Shown here in pieces: positions 62,372 to 63,223 of a stretch of 63,223 nucleotides of DNA (positions are counted from its first letter, which is position 1; each line of letters starts with the position of its first letter). The notes below the pieces were generated by a model. That model did not search any database. It worked only from the letters and a program-made list of their open reading frames with translations, and was not told the DNA's origin. This DNA is from a bacterium (GTDB lineage Bacteria > Elusimicrobiota > Elusimicrobia > UBA1565 > UBA9628), in the NCBI GenBank assembly GCA_021782205.1, contig JAJXVH010000012.1:1-63223 (forward strand). Reading direction: 5' to 3'. A program made the translations under genes and the position numbers.

Positions 62372-63100
62372 ATGAGACGACTCCTCGCCGCCGCCCTCGC
62401 CGTGCTGTGCGCCGCTCCCGCCGGAGCCGTCGTCGACGAGTTCGGCGGCTTCGCGCAGTATTCGAACTCGGCCTCGCTCAAGCCCTTCACGCGCGACCTG
62501 GGCGGCCTGCTGGGCTCGGCCACGTTCAGCAGCGGCCGCTCCCTGGGGTTTTCGGGCTTCGACGTGGGGCCCTCGGTCGCCGCGCAGTTCTATCCGTCCA
62601 AGGGCGACACGATCCTGCTCAACAACGGCGTCAAGGGCTTCGGCCTGCCGTGGGTTCACGCCGACATCGGTCTGCCTTTCAAGATCGACGGCTTCATTCA
62701 CGGCATCTCCTACGACGGCCTCACGGTGGCCGGCGGCGGCCTGCGCTACGGTCTCTACGCGCCGTCCGACAAGCCCTGGACGCCGCAGGTGCTGGCCTCG
62801 CTGTCGGGCGACTCCGTCGTCCATCAGGACTTCTCGGCGAGCCACTTCAGCGGCGACCTGGTGGCGTCGATGGGCAACGCGCGGGTGACCCCCTACATCG
62901 GCGCGGGCTTCGACCGGACGCGGCTGGAGGCGCACGTTTCCAACGACGTGGCGCTCGAGGGCACTTCGGCGACCACCTGGGAAAGCCGCTTCACCGCGGG
63001 CGTGCGCGTCAAGCCGTTCCAGTTCACTTACATCGACGCGGCATTTAATTATCTGCACGGCCAGGCGGCCGCCGAGGCCGGCCTCGGCGTGCGCTTCTAG
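62372..63100 (+). CDS. Predicted outer-membrane beta-barrel protein
   Basis: 242 residues. Signal peptide (RRLLAAALAVLCAAPAGA), then alternating hydrophobic segments ending in a terminal phenylalanine (LGVRF), which marks proteins assembled by BAM. No N-terminal globular domain. Possible ligand or function unknown. It suggests a diderm cell. Ends seven bases before the next gene. Confidence 0.7.
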   Translation: MRRLLAAALAVLCAAPAGAVVDEFGGFAQYSNSASLKPFTRDLGGLLGSATFSSGRSLGFSGFDVGPSVAAQFYPSKGDTILLNNGVKGFGLPWVHADIGLPFKIDGFIHGISYDGLTVAGGGLRYGLYAPSDKPWTPQVLASLSGDSVVHQDFSASHFSGDLVASMGNARVTPYIGAGFDRTRLEAHVSNDVALEGTSATTWESRFTAGVRVKPFQFTYIDAAFNYLHGQAAAEAGLGVRF

Positions 63101-63107
63101 GCGCCGC

Positions 63108-63223
63108 GTGCCCGCCGGCGCGCGCGCACGCTTCGTCGCGGCGCGCCCGCACTTGCTCGCGGCGCTGGCGGCGGCGGCGGCGGCGGCCATCTTCATTCCC
63201 AGTCTGCATTTCGGCTTCCTGGC
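63108..63223 (+). CDS. Start of a membrane protein (3' end cut by window)
   Basis: Only about 38 residues are present, from GTG 63108. They read VPAGARARFVAARPHLLAAL, then an Ala-rich hydrophobic helix and IPSLHFGFLA. The end resembles the first helix of the TMTC-like protein at 48647 (FLPAARAGFLAWDD), so it may be another member, but this is weak. Confidence 0.4.
   Translation, partial: MPAGARARFVAARPHLLAALAAAAAAAIFIPSLHFGFL

Overview
The window is 63 kb of GC-rich bacterial DNA, densely packed, with many genes overlapping by 4 to 16 bases (ATGA/GTGA junctions) and many GTG or TTG starts. The best guess for the host is a member of the Elusimicrobiota, probably an environmental (groundwater or soil) lineage. 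The reasons are the divergent nitrogenase-like genes sitting among many radical SAM genes, the secreted protein with a TTYYPAP segment, and the B12-dependent ribonucleotide reductase beside a methylmalonyl-CoA pathway. This is inference; there is no rRNA or other marker gene that settles it. I noticed no tRNA, rRNA, CRISPR array, IS element or phage gene.

Left part (1-10.3 kb): the end of a membrane-anchored spermidine-synthase-like protein, B12-dependent ribonucleotide reductase (nrdJ), a hemerythrin, a tyrosine phenol-lyase overlapping a radical SAM gene, and two alkaline-phosphatase-superfamily proteins with altered metal ligands. A decayed B12-binding radical SAM pseudogene lies at 10.27-10.87 kb.

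Centre (11-28.1 kb): the main discovery region. After a GT39-like membrane protein come an orphan NMT1/SsuA-type binding protein and a secreted Cys-rich protein. Then follows one tightly overlapping operon (15.7-28.1 kb): hxsD, hxsB, hxsA (a peptide ending in eleven His-Xaa-Ser triplets), hxsC, a NifH-like reductase, NifD-like and NifK-like proteins, two radical SAM genes, an A24 (prepilin-type) aspartic peptidase, and two more radical SAM genes. I read it as a RiPP system in which a His-rich peptide is made and modified, with a nitrogenase-like reductase and six radical SAM enzymes in one transcription unit. The NifD-like protein keeps cysteines that could hold Fe-S clusters but lacks both FeMo-cofactor ligands, so N2 fixation is not expected. 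I recall a published report that some groundwater Elusimicrobia carry a nitrogenase paralog with many radical SAM proteins; the coupling to HxsA and an A24 peptidase is what I have not seen described.

Next (28.2-41.3 kb): a secreted TTYYPAP protein, a lipoprotein, two sulfatase-like proteins, a glycosyltransferase, three further radical SAM proteins, a PP-loop ATPase and an SGNH hydrolase. The NifD-like protein, the PP-loop ATPase and one radical SAM protein (36.3-38.3 kb) seem to share a domain of about 75-100 residues, which suggests that this flanking cluster belongs to the same system.

Right part (41.3-63.2 kb): ordinary chromosomal genes with visibly higher GC: mutY, a BON lipoprotein, rdgB, a TPR protein, murC, rsmA, two polytopic membrane proteins, a histidine kinase, efp with an unusual loop, a HAD phosphatase, and DUF192. 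A propionate/methylmalonyl-CoA block follows (mutase large subunit, mutase B12 subunit, meaB, epimerase, carboxyltransferase), interrupted by pilB and a degenerate HD-GYP protein. Then come a perfect 20-bp inverted repeat, mdh, coaX, an outer-membrane protein, and the start of another membrane protein.
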